A DNA stretch of 64,000 nt from Actinoplanes subtropicus. GTDB taxonomy: Bacteria; Actinomycetota; Actinomycetes; Mycobacteriales; Micromonosporaceae. Location: contig NZ_JOJL01000002.1 in the NCBI RefSeq assembly GCF_000721705.1, positions 62,001 through 126,000 on the forward strand. The letters are read 5' to 3'. The notes below the pieces were generated by a model, which saw only the letters and a list, made by a program, of their open reading frames with translations, ran no database searches and was not told the DNA's origin. A program made the translations under genes and the position numbers. Numbering within the stretch: position 1 is the stretch's first letter; each line of letters begins with the position of its first letter. Below are positions 25,872-35,032 of the stretch, one piece after another.

Positions 25872-27200
25872 TCAGGAAGCCGGCACGGCGCGGATCAGGC
25901 GGGTCTCGCCGGGCCGCAGGGTGGCGCTGTAGGAGTCGCTGATCGTGCCGCGGTCGGATCCGGACCACAGGTCGGTGACGTCGGCGGATCCGGTGAAGCC
26001 GACCTGCGACCAGGTCACCGAGACGGTGGCCGAGCCGCTGGTCGCGGTGTTGAAGAGCGCGACCACGTACGAGCCGTTCGCCTCGCGCTTGCTGAAGACC
26101 TGCTTGCTCCCGCTGTTGACGATCCGCTTGGCGGCCACGCCGTCCTGGTCCACGGCGATCAGCCGGTCGTTGGTCAGCATCGCCTTGTCGGTGCTGTTCA
26201 GGTGGGTCAGGTCGGTGCCGAGCAGCAGCGGTGAGGCGGCCATCGACCACAGCGTGAAGTGGCTGCGGCGCTGGTCGGCGGTCAGCCCGATCTGGTCGCC
26301 GTTGCCGATCTCCAGGGAGTCGAGATCGTTCCAGCCGCCCGGGCCGGCCCACTGCTGCCACGAGGCGGCCGTGCCGAACCGCGCGCTGACGTGCGACCAG
26401 TCGGTGATCGGGTAGCCGCTGCCGTTCGGCCCGGGTCCGCAGTAGCACTCGACGTCGCCCTGGGTGCGCCAACTGTTCGCGTACTGCTTCCAGGTGGCCG
26501 CGCCGGAGATGTTGAGGTTGTTGGAGAGCGCGAAGTTGATCGGCCGGCCGGTGGCGCGCAGCGCGCTCGCCCAGGCCTTGATGTCCGGGACGTCCTGGGT
26601 GCCGACGCCGTCGATCTTGAGGTAGTCGACGCCCCAGGAGGCGAACTGGGCGGCCCACGAGTTGACGAACTCCTGCGCGCCCGCCTTGCTGTAGTCGATC
26701 CCGTACATGTGCTTGCAGTTGTAGTTCTTCTCGGTCACCGAGGTGTCGGCGATGTCGGCGGCGTGGTGCGAGGTGCCCGCGATCGGCGTGTTCTTGGTGA
26801 CCGCGTTCTTCGCGATGCCGGGCGTGACGTAGAAGCCGAACTTCAGGCCGTCGTTGTGCACGTAGTCGGCGAGCGCCTTGATGCCGCTGGGGAACTTGGC
26901 GGTGTCGACCACCCAGCGGCCGTTGCCGTCGACGACCGGGCCGTTGCTGTCGCACTTCATCCAGAAGTCGTCGAGGTTGACATACATGAAGCCGTGGCCG
27001 GCGAGACCGCTGTTCTTCAGCGCGTCGGCCTGCGCCTTGATGGCGGCCTCGGTGGGGGAGCGCCGGACGAAGCTCCAGCTGCTCCAGCCCATCGCCGGCC
27101 GGATCGACAGCCCGTTGTCGGAGGCGGTCGCGGGGCTCGGGGCGGCGGCGACCACCATGAGTGCCGCCGTCGCCGCGATGATCCATTGTGGACGTTTCAT
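25872..27200 (-). CDS. Secreted GH27 alpha-galactosidase
   Basis: A 442-residue protein with a signal peptide (IIAATAALMVVAAAPSPATA) and the GH27 core: PAMGWSSWSF, YVNLDDFWM, KFGFYVTPG, nucleophile Asp in VDYLKIDG, acid/base Asp in WRTQGDVECY and WNDLDSLEIGNG. A small C-terminal Greek-key domain (VALFNTATSGSATVSVTW) completes it. It removes terminal alpha-1,4 or alpha-1,6 galactose from oligo- or polysaccharides outside the cell. First gene of the GH27-GH29-dehydrogenase operon, with a GGAG site before the ATG. It is divergent from the LacI regulator gene. Candidate operators TGAACGCGTGTTCA and a spaced repeat lie just upstream. A GH36 enzyme with the same substrate type is encoded on the other side. 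Confidence 0.92.
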   Translation of the reverse strand: MKRPQWIIAATAALMVVAAAPSPATASDNGLSIRPAMGWSSWSFVRRSPTEAAIKAQADALKNSGLAGHGFMYVNLDDFWMKCDSNGPVVDGNGRWVVDTAKFPSGIKALADYVHNDGLKFGFYVTPGIAKNAVTKNTPIAGTSHHAADIADTSVTEKNYNCKHMYGIDYSKAGAQEFVNSWAAQFASWGVDYLKIDGVGTQDVPDIKAWASALRATGRPINFALSNNLNISGAATWKQYANSWRTQGDVECYCGPGPNGSGYPITDWSHVSARFGTAASWQQWAGPGGWNDLDSLEIGNGDQIGLTADQRRSHFTLWSMAASPLLLGTDLTHLNSTDKAMLTNDRLIAVDQDGVAAKRIVNSGSKQVFSKREANGSYVVALFNTATSGSATVSVTWSQVGFTGSADVTDLWSGSDRGTISDSYSATLRPGETRLIRAVPAS

Positions 27201-27216
27201 GGCCTTCTCCTTGCCG

Positions 27217-27230
27217 TGAACGCGTGTTCA
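27217..27230. promoter_or_regulatory. Candidate LacI-family operator
   Basis: TGAACGCGTGTTCA has arms TGAAC / GTTCA and a central CG, typical of LacI sites, 16 bases upstream of the GH27 ATG. A related sequence, TGTACGCGCGTTCA, occurs at 27350-27363 just ahead of the LacI gene. Both sites flank the divergent promoter region, consistent with control by the adjacent regulator. Confidence 0.5.
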
Positions 27231-27272
27231 TGGGAGGCGATGGCGAACGTACTCCCGGGCTCGGAGCTGGGT

Positions 27273-27301
27273 CAATAGATTGGCAACTATCTTTTCTATT
27301 G
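27273..27301. promoter_or_regulatory. AT-rich inverted repeat in GH27/lacI divergent promoter
   Basis: CAATAGA and TCTATTG are separated by 15 bases, inside the only AT-rich patch of the region. It probably marks the divergent promoters or a second regulator site. Confidence 0.4.
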
Positions 27302-27380
27302 GGACAAATTCGCTGCTTGACGCGCCGGTGGGCCGACCGCCATGATTCCTGTACGCGCGTTCACAACGAGAGGTCGGCAG

Positions 27381-28415
27381 GTGGCAACGAGCGCTGAGGT
27401 CGCACGCCTGGCCGGCGTCTCCCGCGCCACGGTGTCGCGCACCCTCTCCGGCAACGCGCGGGTCAGCGCGGAGACCCGGCGCCGGGTCGAGGCGGCGGCG
27501 GCCACCCTGGGCTACGTGCCCGACGTGGCCGCGCAGTCACTCTCCGGCGGCCCGTCGCGCACGATCGCGGTCGGCTTCTTCGCCGACGACACGTGGGCAC
27601 TCTCCCAGCTGACCAAGCCGAAGCACTACTTCTACCTGAACGTGCTGCGCAGCATCGAGGCCGGCGCCGCCGCGGCGGGCTACGACCTGCTGTTGCCGGC
27701 CCGGCCGCCCGATCCGGAGACGAGCGGCAGCTATGTGCGCGGCCTGCGGGCGCGCCGGGTGGCCGGCACGATCATGGTCGCCTGCCCGCCCGGCGACCGG
27801 CGGATCCAGGCGTTGCTGGAGGCCGGGCTCCCGTCGGTGTTCGTCGACGCGGTCGCCACCGGGCCGTGCGCCACCTGGGTCGCCTCGGAGAACCGGGAGG
27901 GTGCCCAGGCGGTGACCCGGCACCTGATCGAGCTCGGGCACCGGCGGATCGCCCGGATCACCGGCACCGAGACCGACCCGTCCGGCGGCGAGCGGCTCCG
28001 CGGCATCCGCGCCGCGCTCGCCGCCGCCGCGATCCCCGAGGACCCGGGGCTGTACCGGCGGTCGGACTGGTCCACCGAGGGGGCGTACCACGCGGCCAAC
28101 GAGCTGCTCGCCGCCCGGCCGGACCTCACCGCCGTCGTCGCGGAGAGCGACATGATGGCCATCGGCGTGCTCCGCGCGCTGCACGAGCACGGCCTGCGCG
28201 TCCCGGAGGACGTCTCGGTCACCGGGTTCGACGACATCGACCTGGCCGCCTACGCCCTGCCGTCGCTGACCACCGTCCGGCAGGACACCGAGGCGATGGG
28301 CGGCGGCGCGGTCAAGGCGCTGCTCGAGTGCCTCGACGGCGGCCACGCGCCGGCGCCCGTCCGCCTGCCCACCGAACTGGTCGTCCGGCGCTCGACCGCG
28401 CCGCCGGCAAGATAG
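27381..28415 (+). CDS. LacI-family transcriptional regulator of galactoside use
   Basis: A 344-residue regulator from GTG 27381, with GAGAGG 9 bases upstream; the ATG at 27342 lacks a ribosome site. The N-terminal HTH is SAEVARLAGVSRATVSRTLSG with hinge helix YVPDVAAQSLSGG. The sugar-binding core carries GYDLLLPARPP, HRRIARITGTE and VTGFDDIDLAAYALPSLTTVRQD. It stands between GH27 (divergent) and GH36 (11 bases downstream, same operon), so it most likely represses both in the absence of an alpha-galactoside or galactose signal. Both flanking sites TGnACGCGnGTTCA are candidate operators. Confidence 0.92.
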   Translation: MATSAEVARLAGVSRATVSRTLSGNARVSAETRRRVEAAAATLGYVPDVAAQSLSGGPSRTIAVGFFADDTWALSQLTKPKHYFYLNVLRSIEAGAAAAGYDLLLPARPPDPETSGSYVRGLRARRVAGTIMVACPPGDRRIQALLEAGLPSVFVDAVATGPCATWVASENREGAQAVTRHLIELGHRRIARITGTETDPSGGERLRGIRAALAAAAIPEDPGLYRRSDWSTEGAYHAANELLAARPDLTAVVAESDMMAIGVLRALHEHGLRVPEDVSVTGFDDIDLAAYALPSLTTVRQDTEAMGGGAVKALLECLDGGHAPAPVRLPTELVVRRSTAPPAR

Positions 28416-28426
28416 GAGATTCGCCG

Positions 28427-30502
28427 ATGCTCTCTCTGTCCGCCGCGGGAACCGCGCTGATCCTGGACACGGACGGCCCGGGACTGCCGCGCGTCGTGCA
28501 CTGGGGCGCCGACCCGGGGCCGCTGACCGGCCTGGCCGAGGCGGTCGCCCCGTCGCTCGAGGCGCGCGCCCGGTGCACCGTCCTGCCGGCCCAGGCCGAG
28601 GGCTGGCACGGGCGGCCGGCGGTGCTCGGGCACCGCGCCGGCGCCTGGCCCTACCTGCGCCTGGAGACCGAGGAGGTGGCGCCGGCCGAGGGCGGCGTGC
28701 GGATCACGGCCCGCGACGCGGCGGCCGGGGTGGCGGTGATCCTGGAGATCGTGATGGAGCCGTCCGGCGTGGTCCGGATGGCCACGGAGGTCCGCAACGA
28801 CGGCCCGGGCGCGTACACGCTGGAGGCCGTCTCCTGCCAGCTGCCGGTCGACGGCCCGGTCGCCGAGGTGCTCGATTTCACCGGCCGCTGGGCCGCCGAG
28901 CGCAGCCCGCAGCGCGGCCCGCTGCGCCACGGCCTGACGCTGCGCGAGTCCCGCCGCGGCAAGACCGGGCACGACGCGACCGGGCTGCTCATCGCCGGCA
29001 GCGCGGGGTTCGGCTTCCGGAGCGGCGAGGTGTGGGCGGTGCACACCGGCTGGAGCGGCGACCACGCGCACTGGCTGGAGAGCCTGCCCGAGGCGGCGCC
29101 GGTCCTGGCCGGTGGCGAGCTGCTCGGGCCGGGCGAGGTCGAGCTGGCGCCGGGTGCGGCGTACCGCAGCCCCTGGGTCTTTTTCGCCTGGTCGGGGGAG
29201 GGGCTCGACGGGCTGGCCGCGCGCCTGCACGAGCGGATGCGCGCCCGGGCCGGCCACCCGCGGACGCCGCGCCGGGTCATCCTGAACACCTGGGAGGCCG
29301 TCTACTTCGACCACGACCTCGCCAAGCTGAGCGGGCTCGCCGAGCGGGCCGCCGGGATCGGGGCCGAGCTGTTCGTCCTCGACGACGGCTGGTTCCGCGG
29401 CCGGCGGGACGACACCAGCGGCCTCGGCGACTGGACCGTCGACCGCGAGGTCTGGCCGGACGGCCTGCACCCGCTGGTCAAGCAGGTCCGTAGCCTCGGC
29501 ATGGCGATGGGGCTGTGGGTCGAGCCGGAGATGGTGAACCCGGATTCCGACCTGGCCCGCGAGCACCCCGACTGGATCCTGGCCGCCCCGGGCCGGCTGC
29601 CCGCGCTGGAGCGGAACCAGCTGGTGCTGGACGTGGCCAACCCGGAGGCGTACGCGTATCTGCTGGCCCACCTGGACCGGCTGGTCGCCGAGTACGACCT
29701 GGACTACCTCAAGTGGGATCACAACCGGGACCTGCTGGAGCCGATCCACGACGGGCGCGCCGGCGTGCACGAGCAGACCCTGGCCACCTACCGGCTGCTG
29801 GACGAGCTGCGGGCGCGGCACCCGGGGCTGGAGATCGAGTCGTGTGCGGGCGGGGGCGGCCGGATCGACTACGGCATCCTGGAGCGCACCGACCGGGTCT
29901 GGGCCTCGGACACCAACGACCCGCTGCAGCGGCAGGCCATCCAGCGCTGGACCGGGCTGCTGCTGCCGCCCGAGCTGATCGGCAGCCACGTCGGGGCGGC
30001 CCGCGCGCACATCACCGGCCGCTCGGCCGACCTGCCGTTCCGGCTGGCCACCGCGCTGTTCGCGCACGCCGGGATCGAGTGGGACATCACCACCTGCTCC
30101 CCGGCCGAGCTGCGGGAGCTGGCCGCATGGATCGGGCTGTACAAGCGGCTCCGGCCGCTGCTGCACACCGGCCGCCGGGTGACCGCGGACCACCCCGATC
30201 CGCAGGCCTGGCTGCACGGGGTGGTGGCGCCCGACCGGCGGCAGGGTGTGTTCGCCCTCGCGCAGCTGGGCGTGAGTGTGGCCGGCGCGCCGCCGCGGCT
30301 GCGGTTGCCCGGTCTCGACCCGGCCGCCGTCTACACCGTCACGGCCTGCCCCGAGCTGGCGCTGCCCCGCCCGGGCCTGGACCGGCGCGCGCCGTGGCTG
30401 GCGCGGCCGGTCCAGGTCTCCGGTGCGGTGCTGGCGAGCGCCGGGCTCACCGCTCCGTTGCTGGACCCGGCGCAGGCGGTGGTGTTCGAGGTGCGGAGCT
30501 GA
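28427..30502 (+). CDS. GH36 alpha-galactosidase (intracellular)
   Basis: A 691-residue enzyme, starting at ATG 28427 after AGGAG. No signal peptide, so it acts in the cytoplasm on imported galacto-oligosaccharides. The layout is that of GH36: N-terminal beta-supersandwich (1-280), TIM barrel with LNTWEAVYFDHD, VLDDGWFRGRRDD, GLWVEPEMVNPDSDL, nucleophile D431 in YLKWDHNRD, ESCAGGGGRIDYGIL and acid/base D495 in ASDTNDPLQRQ, then a C-terminal beta domain. All catalytic residues are present. It is in an operon with the LacI gene. Its last 56 bases overlap the convergent GH105 gene end. Confidence 0.94.
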   Translation: MLSLSAAGTALILDTDGPGLPRVVHWGADPGPLTGLAEAVAPSLEARARCTVLPAQAEGWHGRPAVLGHRAGAWPYLRLETEEVAPAEGGVRITARDAAAGVAVILEIVMEPSGVVRMATEVRNDGPGAYTLEAVSCQLPVDGPVAEVLDFTGRWAAERSPQRGPLRHGLTLRESRRGKTGHDATGLLIAGSAGFGFRSGEVWAVHTGWSGDHAHWLESLPEAAPVLAGGELLGPGEVELAPGAAYRSPWVFFAWSGEGLDGLAARLHERMRARAGHPRTPRRVILNTWEAVYFDHDLAKLSGLAERAAGIGAELFVLDDGWFRGRRDDTSGLGDWTVDREVWPDGLHPLVKQVRSLGMAMGLWVEPEMVNPDSDLAREHPDWILAAPGRLPALERNQLVLDVANPEAYAYLLAHLDRLVAEYDLDYLKWDHNRDLLEPIHDGRAGVHEQTLATYRLLDELRARHPGLEIESCAGGGGRIDYGILERTDRVWASDTNDPLQRQAIQRWTGLLLPPELIGSHVGAARAHITGRSADLPFRLATALFAHAGIEWDITTCSPAELRELAAWIGLYKRLRPLLHTGRRVTADHPDPQAWLHGVVAPDRRQGVFALAQLGVSVAGAPPRLRLPGLDPAAVYTVTACPELALPRPGLDRRAPWLARPVQVSGAVLASAGLTAPLLDPAQAVVFEVRS

Positions 30503-32003
30503 GCTGCTCGTTCATCAGGAGGAAGGCGCCGAGACCGTGGAAGTCGTTGGTCGCCCGGGTACGGCCCACGTAGTAGCTGTACGAGCCGACGTTCGTGCCG
30601 ATCGAGATGTTCGCGAGGTTGGTCCGCCCGTCCGCGCCCGTCGACAGCTCGTCGAGGACGCCCCGGTACCCCCGGTCGGCGTTGGCCTGGTAGGTGCCGG
30701 CCACGTACCCCCGGGCGACCGCGACGTCGATGGTGTAGGTGAACATGCTCGAGCAGGACGTCTCGGTCCAGTTGTCCGAGCGGCTGCCCTTGTCGACCAC
30801 CTGGAACCACCGGCCGGTGCGCGGGTCCTGGTACGCCGCCTCGCCCCGCACCAGGTTCTGGACGATCCCGATGACGGCGGCCCGGCGCGGGTGGTTGGCC
30901 GGGATGACGTCGAGCACCTGCTCGGCCGCCATGCCGAACCAGCCGATCGCCCGGCACCAGTACTCCGGCGCCAGCCCGGTGGTCGGGTCGGCCCAGCTCT
31001 GGGCGCGCTTCTCGTCGTACGCGTGCTTCATCAGCCCGTTCGGCTGCTGCAGGTGGCTGGCGTAGACGACCAGTTGCTTGGTCGCCTCGTCCCACGCGTA
31101 CGTGCTGTCCCCGACGACCTTGCCGTACTCGGCGAGGAACGGCAGCGCCATGAACGTGCCGTCCGACCAGAGCTGCCACGCGCGGCTGTCGGAGGTGGAG
31201 TGCCAGAAACCGCCGTCGCTGGTCCGCGGGTAGGTGTTGAACCGGTTGCGGATCTTCGTGGCGGCCGTCTTGTACTTCGCCTGGCCGGTCTCGGCGTACA
31301 TGACGAGCAGCAACCGCCCCGCGAGCATGCTGTCGAGGTTGTTGAAGCTCTGGCCGATGCTCCCGCTGCTGTCGACGAACCGATCGACCCAATTCTTGAT
31401 GTACGTGAGGTAGGCGGCATTGCCGGTGCGCTTGTACAGCTGGTACTGCCCGAGCAGGTAGAGCCCGACCGGGTAGCTCCAGCCGCCGATGCTCGACGGC
31501 GTGAAGCGGGCCATCGTGGAGCGCACCATCTCGGTCGACCAGTCGGTCGGCGCGGCCACGGTCAGCGCGTCGAGGTTCGGCGGTCCGCCCGTGTTCGCGC
31601 TGGTGACCCGGATGTGGTGGGTGCCGGCGGCGAGCGTCACGTCGACGGCGGCGGTGCCCCAGGAGGTCCAGCCGCCGCTCGGCGCGAAGATCGGGGTGCC
31701 GGCGGCGGCGCCGTCGACGGTCACCGCGGCCGGCCGTTCGGCGGTGGTGCCGTTCGCGTACCGGAAGGCCAGCGTGACCGGCCCGGCGCTGGCCGTGCTG
31801 ACGGTCCACTCGACGTAGCTGCCGGTCTCGTTGGCGCCGTCGACGAACCCCGACCCGGTGAAGCCGGCGTGGTCGTTGGCGACGGTGCCGTGGAAGATCG
31901 TGGCGTCCTCCGCCTGGTACGTCGAGCCGGCCGCCGCCGCGGCGTGCACCGGGACGGCCAGCCCGGACAGCAGCACTACCGCGGCGATCGCCGCTCGTCT
32001 CAT
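30447..32003 (-). CDS. Secreted GH105 unsaturated rhamnogalacturonyl hydrolase with N-terminal CBM
   Basis: A 518-residue protein: signal peptide (IAAVVLLSGLAVPVHAAAA), a CBM35/CBM6-like domain (about 27-150, YQAEDATIFHGT...GSGFVDG) and an alpha/alpha-barrel GH88/GH105 domain. Segments are WSYPVGLYLLGQYQLYKRTG, LDSMLAGRLLLVMY, LWSDGTFMALPFLAEYG (with the expected catalytic Asp), WCRAIGWFGMAAEQVLD and CSSMFTYTIDVAVARGY. The family removes the unsaturated galacturonyl residue that polysaccharide lyases leave on rhamnogalacturonan or related fragments. Exported members with a CBM are less common than cytoplasmic ones. It is coupled to the GH28 gene upstream by an ATGA overlap. The Pro-rich tail (PRTPPPAPGPATER) runs into the convergent GH36 gene. 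Confidence 0.9.
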   Translation of the reverse strand: MRRAAIAAVVLLSGLAVPVHAAAAAGSTYQAEDATIFHGTVANDHAGFTGSGFVDGANETGSYVEWTVSTASAGPVTLAFRYANGTTAERPAAVTVDGAAAGTPIFAPSGGWTSWGTAAVDVTLAAGTHHIRVTSANTGGPPNLDALTVAAPTDWSTEMVRSTMARFTPSSIGGWSYPVGLYLLGQYQLYKRTGNAAYLTYIKNWVDRFVDSSGSIGQSFNNLDSMLAGRLLLVMYAETGQAKYKTAATKIRNRFNTYPRTSDGGFWHSTSDSRAWQLWSDGTFMALPFLAEYGKVVGDSTYAWDEATKQLVVYASHLQQPNGLMKHAYDEKRAQSWADPTTGLAPEYWCRAIGWFGMAAEQVLDVIPANHPRRAAVIGIVQNLVRGEAAYQDPRTGRWFQVVDKGSRSDNWTETSCSSMFTYTIDVAVARGYVAGTYQANADRGYRGVLDELSTGADGRTNLANISIGTNVGSYSYYVGRTRATNDFHGLGAFLLMNEQLSSAPRTPPPAPGPATER

Positions 32004-33967
32004 GGCCGGCTCCCGGTTGCCGCCGGAACGGCCGTGAGGTCGTTCGTGATCAGGACCTGGTCCAGCTTGGCGCCGTCCTCGCGGTACGCGACGGTGATCG
32101 TGTGAGCCCCGGCGGTCAGGTCGGCCAGCACCGGCGCGTTGCTCTTGGTGTCGTCGGTGATGGTGGCCCAGTGCCAGGCGGCGCCCGGCGTGATGTCGTT
32201 CCAGTCGACCCAGGGGCCGCCGTCCACGCGGACCCAGAACGAGTCGTCCTTGTTGGTCGGTGCGATGACCCGGCCCCACAGCTTGTAGGTGCCGGCCGAC
32301 GGAACCGTGAACGGGATCGCCGACGAGCCGTACGACGGCGCCGAGGCGTTGCTGTTGTTGCCGGACGCGACGGTGATGTACTGGCCGCCGGAGGCGGCGG
32401 TGTCGGCCTGGACCTGCATCGGAGCGGTGACCGTGCCGCTCTCCGCCTCGGCGGTGACGGTCACCGTGTCGGGCGGGGGAGTGGTGCCGCAGGACTGGGT
32501 GGAGCCGGTGGCGCTGATCCGCGGGCTGCCGCTGTTGGTCACGCAGTAGCCGCTGATCGACTGGAAGCCCAGGTCGAACGGGCTGTTGCTGCCGCGCTGG
32601 GCGGTGAAGTGGTCGAAGGTGATGTTGCTGCCGCTGTTGGCGATGACCGCCGGGCGGCCGTCGTTCGAGGCGAAGGCCACCGAGCTGTCGGTGAAGGTGA
32701 CGTTGTTGGCGTTGTGCAGATACCAGCCGTACGCGGGCCGGGTCCCGATGCTGTTCGGGTTGTAGTCGGTCGCGGTGTTGCTGGGCACGCCGGTCGACAT
32801 GGTCCCGTTGCCGCCGGGCACGGTCAGGTGGACGCCGGTGAAGTGCACGTCGCTGATCCGGTTGCCGCCGGACTCGCCCCACATGGTCGGGCTGAAGGAC
32901 GGGCTCGCGCCGGTGGCGGTGACGTTGTCGTACGTGATGTTGCTGATGTGCCCGACGCCCGGACTGTTGCCGCAGCGTTTCCGGGTGCCGATCTTCTGCA
33001 TGATCGGCGAGCGGACGCCGGTCATCGTGATGTCCCGGTAGTGCACGTCGGAGATGTTCGCGCCGTCCATCGACACCATGCCCAGGCCGGACTTGTTCGC
33101 CCCGGTGATGGTGATGCCCGAGAACTGGTAGTCGGTGAAGTCGCCGCAGGTCTCCGAGCCGAACATCAGCGCGTTGCAGCAGACCGCGGACAGGCGCGAG
33201 CCGGTGACGGTGACATGCCCGTTGGGCAGCTTCGCGCCCAGCGCGTAGTCGCTCTTGAAGACCAGCGCGTCGTCGTTGGCGGCGATGGTGGCGTTGGTGA
33301 TCGTCACGTTCGACGCGCTGATCACGTTCCAGCCGTCGCGGTCGCTCGACGTGTCGATCCGCAGCCCGTCGGAGGTGATGTTGTTGCAGTTGTTGGTCAG
33401 GATCGCGAAGTGCCCGCCGCGGCGGAGCCGGATGCCGTCGAGCCGGAGCCCGGTGCACCGGGTCAGCGACAGGATCTTGTCGGCCTGGCCGGAGCCGGGG
33501 TTGCCGGTGATCAGGTGACCGCTGCCGTCGATCGTGCCAGAGCCGGTGAAGCCGATGTCGGTCAGCTTGTCGCCGTAGAACATCGCGTCGTGGAAGTGGC
33601 TGTGCCCGAAGTCCTGGTACTTGTCGTTCGGGTTGGACTCCGGCGCGTCGTAGCCGCTCCCGGAGGCGCCGGTGATCGTGGCGCCCGAGTCCAGCTGCAC
33701 GGTGATGTGGCTCTTCAGGTGGATGGTGTTCGCGGACTTATACGTGCCGGACGGCACCCGCACCGTGCCGCCCCCGGCCGCCGACGCCGCGTCGATCGCC
33801 TTCTGGATCGCGCCGCTGTCGTTGCTGGAGCCGTTGCCGGTAGCGCCGTAGTCGCGGATGTTGAACGTGCCCGCCGCCGAGGCGCTCGCGGCCGCCACCC
33901 CGAGCGCGGCGCCGGTGGCCAGCGCCGCCAGGGCGGCCAGCCATCCGACTCTTGTCTTCCTGAGCAT
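32000..33967 (-). CDS. Secreted GH28-like parallel beta-helix pectinase with C-terminal CBM
   Basis: A 655-residue protein: signal peptide (AALAALATGAALGVAAASASA), a right-handed beta-helix (about 35-500) starting FNIRDYGATGNGSSNDSGAI, and a C-terminal beta-sandwich CBM35/CBM6-like domain (about 515-650, TVTAEAESGTVTAPMQ...). The beta-helix carries the conserved Asp pair of GH28 in AANDDALVFKSD. The usual GHG motif is replaced by a Cys-rich NALMFGSET segment, seen in subgroups other than classical polygalacturonases, so the bond cleaved may be in rhamnogalacturonan or xylogalacturonan. First gene of a GH28-GH105 operon, divergent from the polysaccharide lyase gene. GntR-type motifs lie between. 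Confidence 0.87.
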   Translation of the reverse strand: MLRKTRVGWLAALAALATGAALGVAAASASAAGTFNIRDYGATGNGSSNDSGAIQKAIDAASAAGGGTVRVPSGTYKSANTIHLKSHITVQLDSGATITGASGSGYDAPESNPNDKYQDFGHSHFHDAMFYGDKLTDIGFTGSGTIDGSGHLITGNPGSGQADKILSLTRCTGLRLDGIRLRRGGHFAILTNNCNNITSDGLRIDTSSDRDGWNVISASNVTITNATIAANDDALVFKSDYALGAKLPNGHVTVTGSRLSAVCCNALMFGSETCGDFTDYQFSGITITGANKSGLGMVSMDGANISDVHYRDITMTGVRSPIMQKIGTRKRCGNSPGVGHISNITYDNVTATGASPSFSPTMWGESGGNRISDVHFTGVHLTVPGGNGTMSTGVPSNTATDYNPNSIGTRPAYGWYLHNANNVTFTDSSVAFASNDGRPAVIANSGSNITFDHFTAQRGSNSPFDLGFQSISGYCVTNSGSPRISATGSTQSCGTTPPPDTVTVTAEAESGTVTAPMQVQADTAASGGQYITVASGNNSNASAPSYGSSAIPFTVPSAGTYKLWGRVIAPTNKDDSFWVRVDGGPWVDWNDITPGAAWHWATITDDTKSNAPVLADLTAGAHTITVAYREDGAKLDQVLITNDLTAVPAATGSRP

Positions 33968-33986
33968 TGCTGACCTCTCTTTGCCG

Positions 33987-34001
33987 ATAGATCGGATCTA
34001 T
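33987..34001. promoter_or_regulatory. Palindrome upstream of GH28 gene
   Basis: ATAGATCGGATCTAT is a perfect palindrome around a 3-base centre, 20 bases before the GH28 ATG. It matches ATAGATCAGATGAAT at 34063 in 12 of 15 positions, so both may bind the same regulator. Confidence 0.55.
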
Positions 34002-34066
34002 TAAGAAGCCTTCTTGCCCAGGGAGCGTACACATCGGTCCGAATCGATGAAAGATGTTACGGATAG

Positions 34067-34077
34067 ATCAGATGAAT
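34067..34077. promoter_or_regulatory. Candidate GntR/FCD operator in GH28-lyase divergent promoter
   Basis: ATCAGATGAAT, one of three copies of ATCWGATGAWT in the window. The others are at 48865 (GH29 gene) and 49678 (GntR gene itself). Confidence 0.5.
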
Positions 34078-34167
34078 ATTTCTAAGTTAACTTTATTGAC
34101 TGATACCCGTCGATGGTGTGTCATGCCTGTCAGCGGCATCCCCCAGCCGCTGAGAAGGGAGACCATC

Positions 34168-35016
34168 ATGTCCACCGATCCGCATCCCCACCGGCTCGGG
34201 CGCCGGGCCGTGCTCGGCACCGTGACCCTCGCCGCCGTGGGCGGAAGCCTCGCGGCCGCCACCCGCTGGGCGCTCGCCGGCGAGACCCCGACGGCGGTCG
34301 CGGCGGCCGCGCCGAAGCTGCTCTGGCACCCGAGCCCCGGCACCGACGGGCTCAAGGCCTTCGAGGGCGTCGAGGCCGACCGGGTGCACGCGCACCCGAA
34401 CCGCAAGTACGTCTACGTCGAGGGCGACCACTACCGCTTCGACATCTACCGCGACGACCGGGACACCACCGGCGGCGGCGACCGCCAGCGCACCGAGGTC
34501 CGCGGCATGGTGTCCGGCGGCAGCAAGCTGAAGATGCACAACGGCGAGACCTGGCGGATCACGTACGAGATGTTCATGCCGGCCACGCTGCACGGGACCA
34601 GCAAGTTCACGCACATCTTCCAGCTGAAGACGCCGGCCACGAACGGCGGCCCGTGGATGACGGTCTCGCTGCACCGCAGCGGCAGCAAGGAGACGTTGCA
34701 GCTGCAGGCGGACAGCACCAGCGGCGTCCCCGTCGTCGGCGCCACCGACCTGTCCCCGCTGCGCGAAAAGTGGATCACCGTCGAGCTGACCTTCAAGATC
34801 GGGCCGAGCGGCACCGGCCGCTTCCTGGTCCGCAACGGCACCGGTTCCGGCGCCGCGGTCGTCGTCGACAAGACCAAGTCCGGCCTGAACATCCCCGACC
34901 AGGGCGACTACGTACGGCCCAAGTGGGGCATCTACCGCTCGATCGAGAGCGCCTCGTCCGACATCCTCGACACCCACCTGTTCATCCGGAACTACCAGGC
35001 CTACCGCGGCGCCTGA
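34168..35016 (+). CDS. Tat-type secreted polysaccharide lyase (heparin-lyase-I-like, PF14099)
   Basis: A 282-residue protein from ATG 34168 after GAAGGGAG; an upstream in-frame ATG at 34054 lies in the AT-rich promoter. LGRRAVLGTVTLAAVGGS is a twin-arginine signal. The mature part is a jelly-roll lyase: KAFEGVEADRV, DRQRTEVRGM, WRITYEMFMP, FTHIFQLKTP and KWGIYRS. Catalytic-type Gln, Arg, His, Lys and Tyr residues are present. Related enzymes cleave uronic-acid polysaccharides by beta-elimination (glucuronan, alginate or pectic types). Its products would suit the adjacent GH105, which takes unsaturated uronyl ends. Divergent from the GH28-GH105 operon and sharing its regulatory sites. The exact substrate is not readable from sequence. 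Confidence 0.85.
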   Translation: MSTDPHPHRLGRRAVLGTVTLAAVGGSLAAATRWALAGETPTAVAAAAPKLLWHPSPGTDGLKAFEGVEADRVHAHPNRKYVYVEGDHYRFDIYRDDRDTTGGGDRQRTEVRGMVSGGSKLKMHNGETWRITYEMFMPATLHGTSKFTHIFQLKTPATNGGPWMTVSLHRSGSKETLQLQADSTSGVPVVGATDLSPLREKWITVELTFKIGPSGTGRFLVRNGTGSGAAVVVDKTKSGLNIPDQGDYVRPKWGIYRSIESASSDILDTHLFIRNYQAYRGA

Positions 35017-35032
35017 GCCGCGGTCAGGGGGA

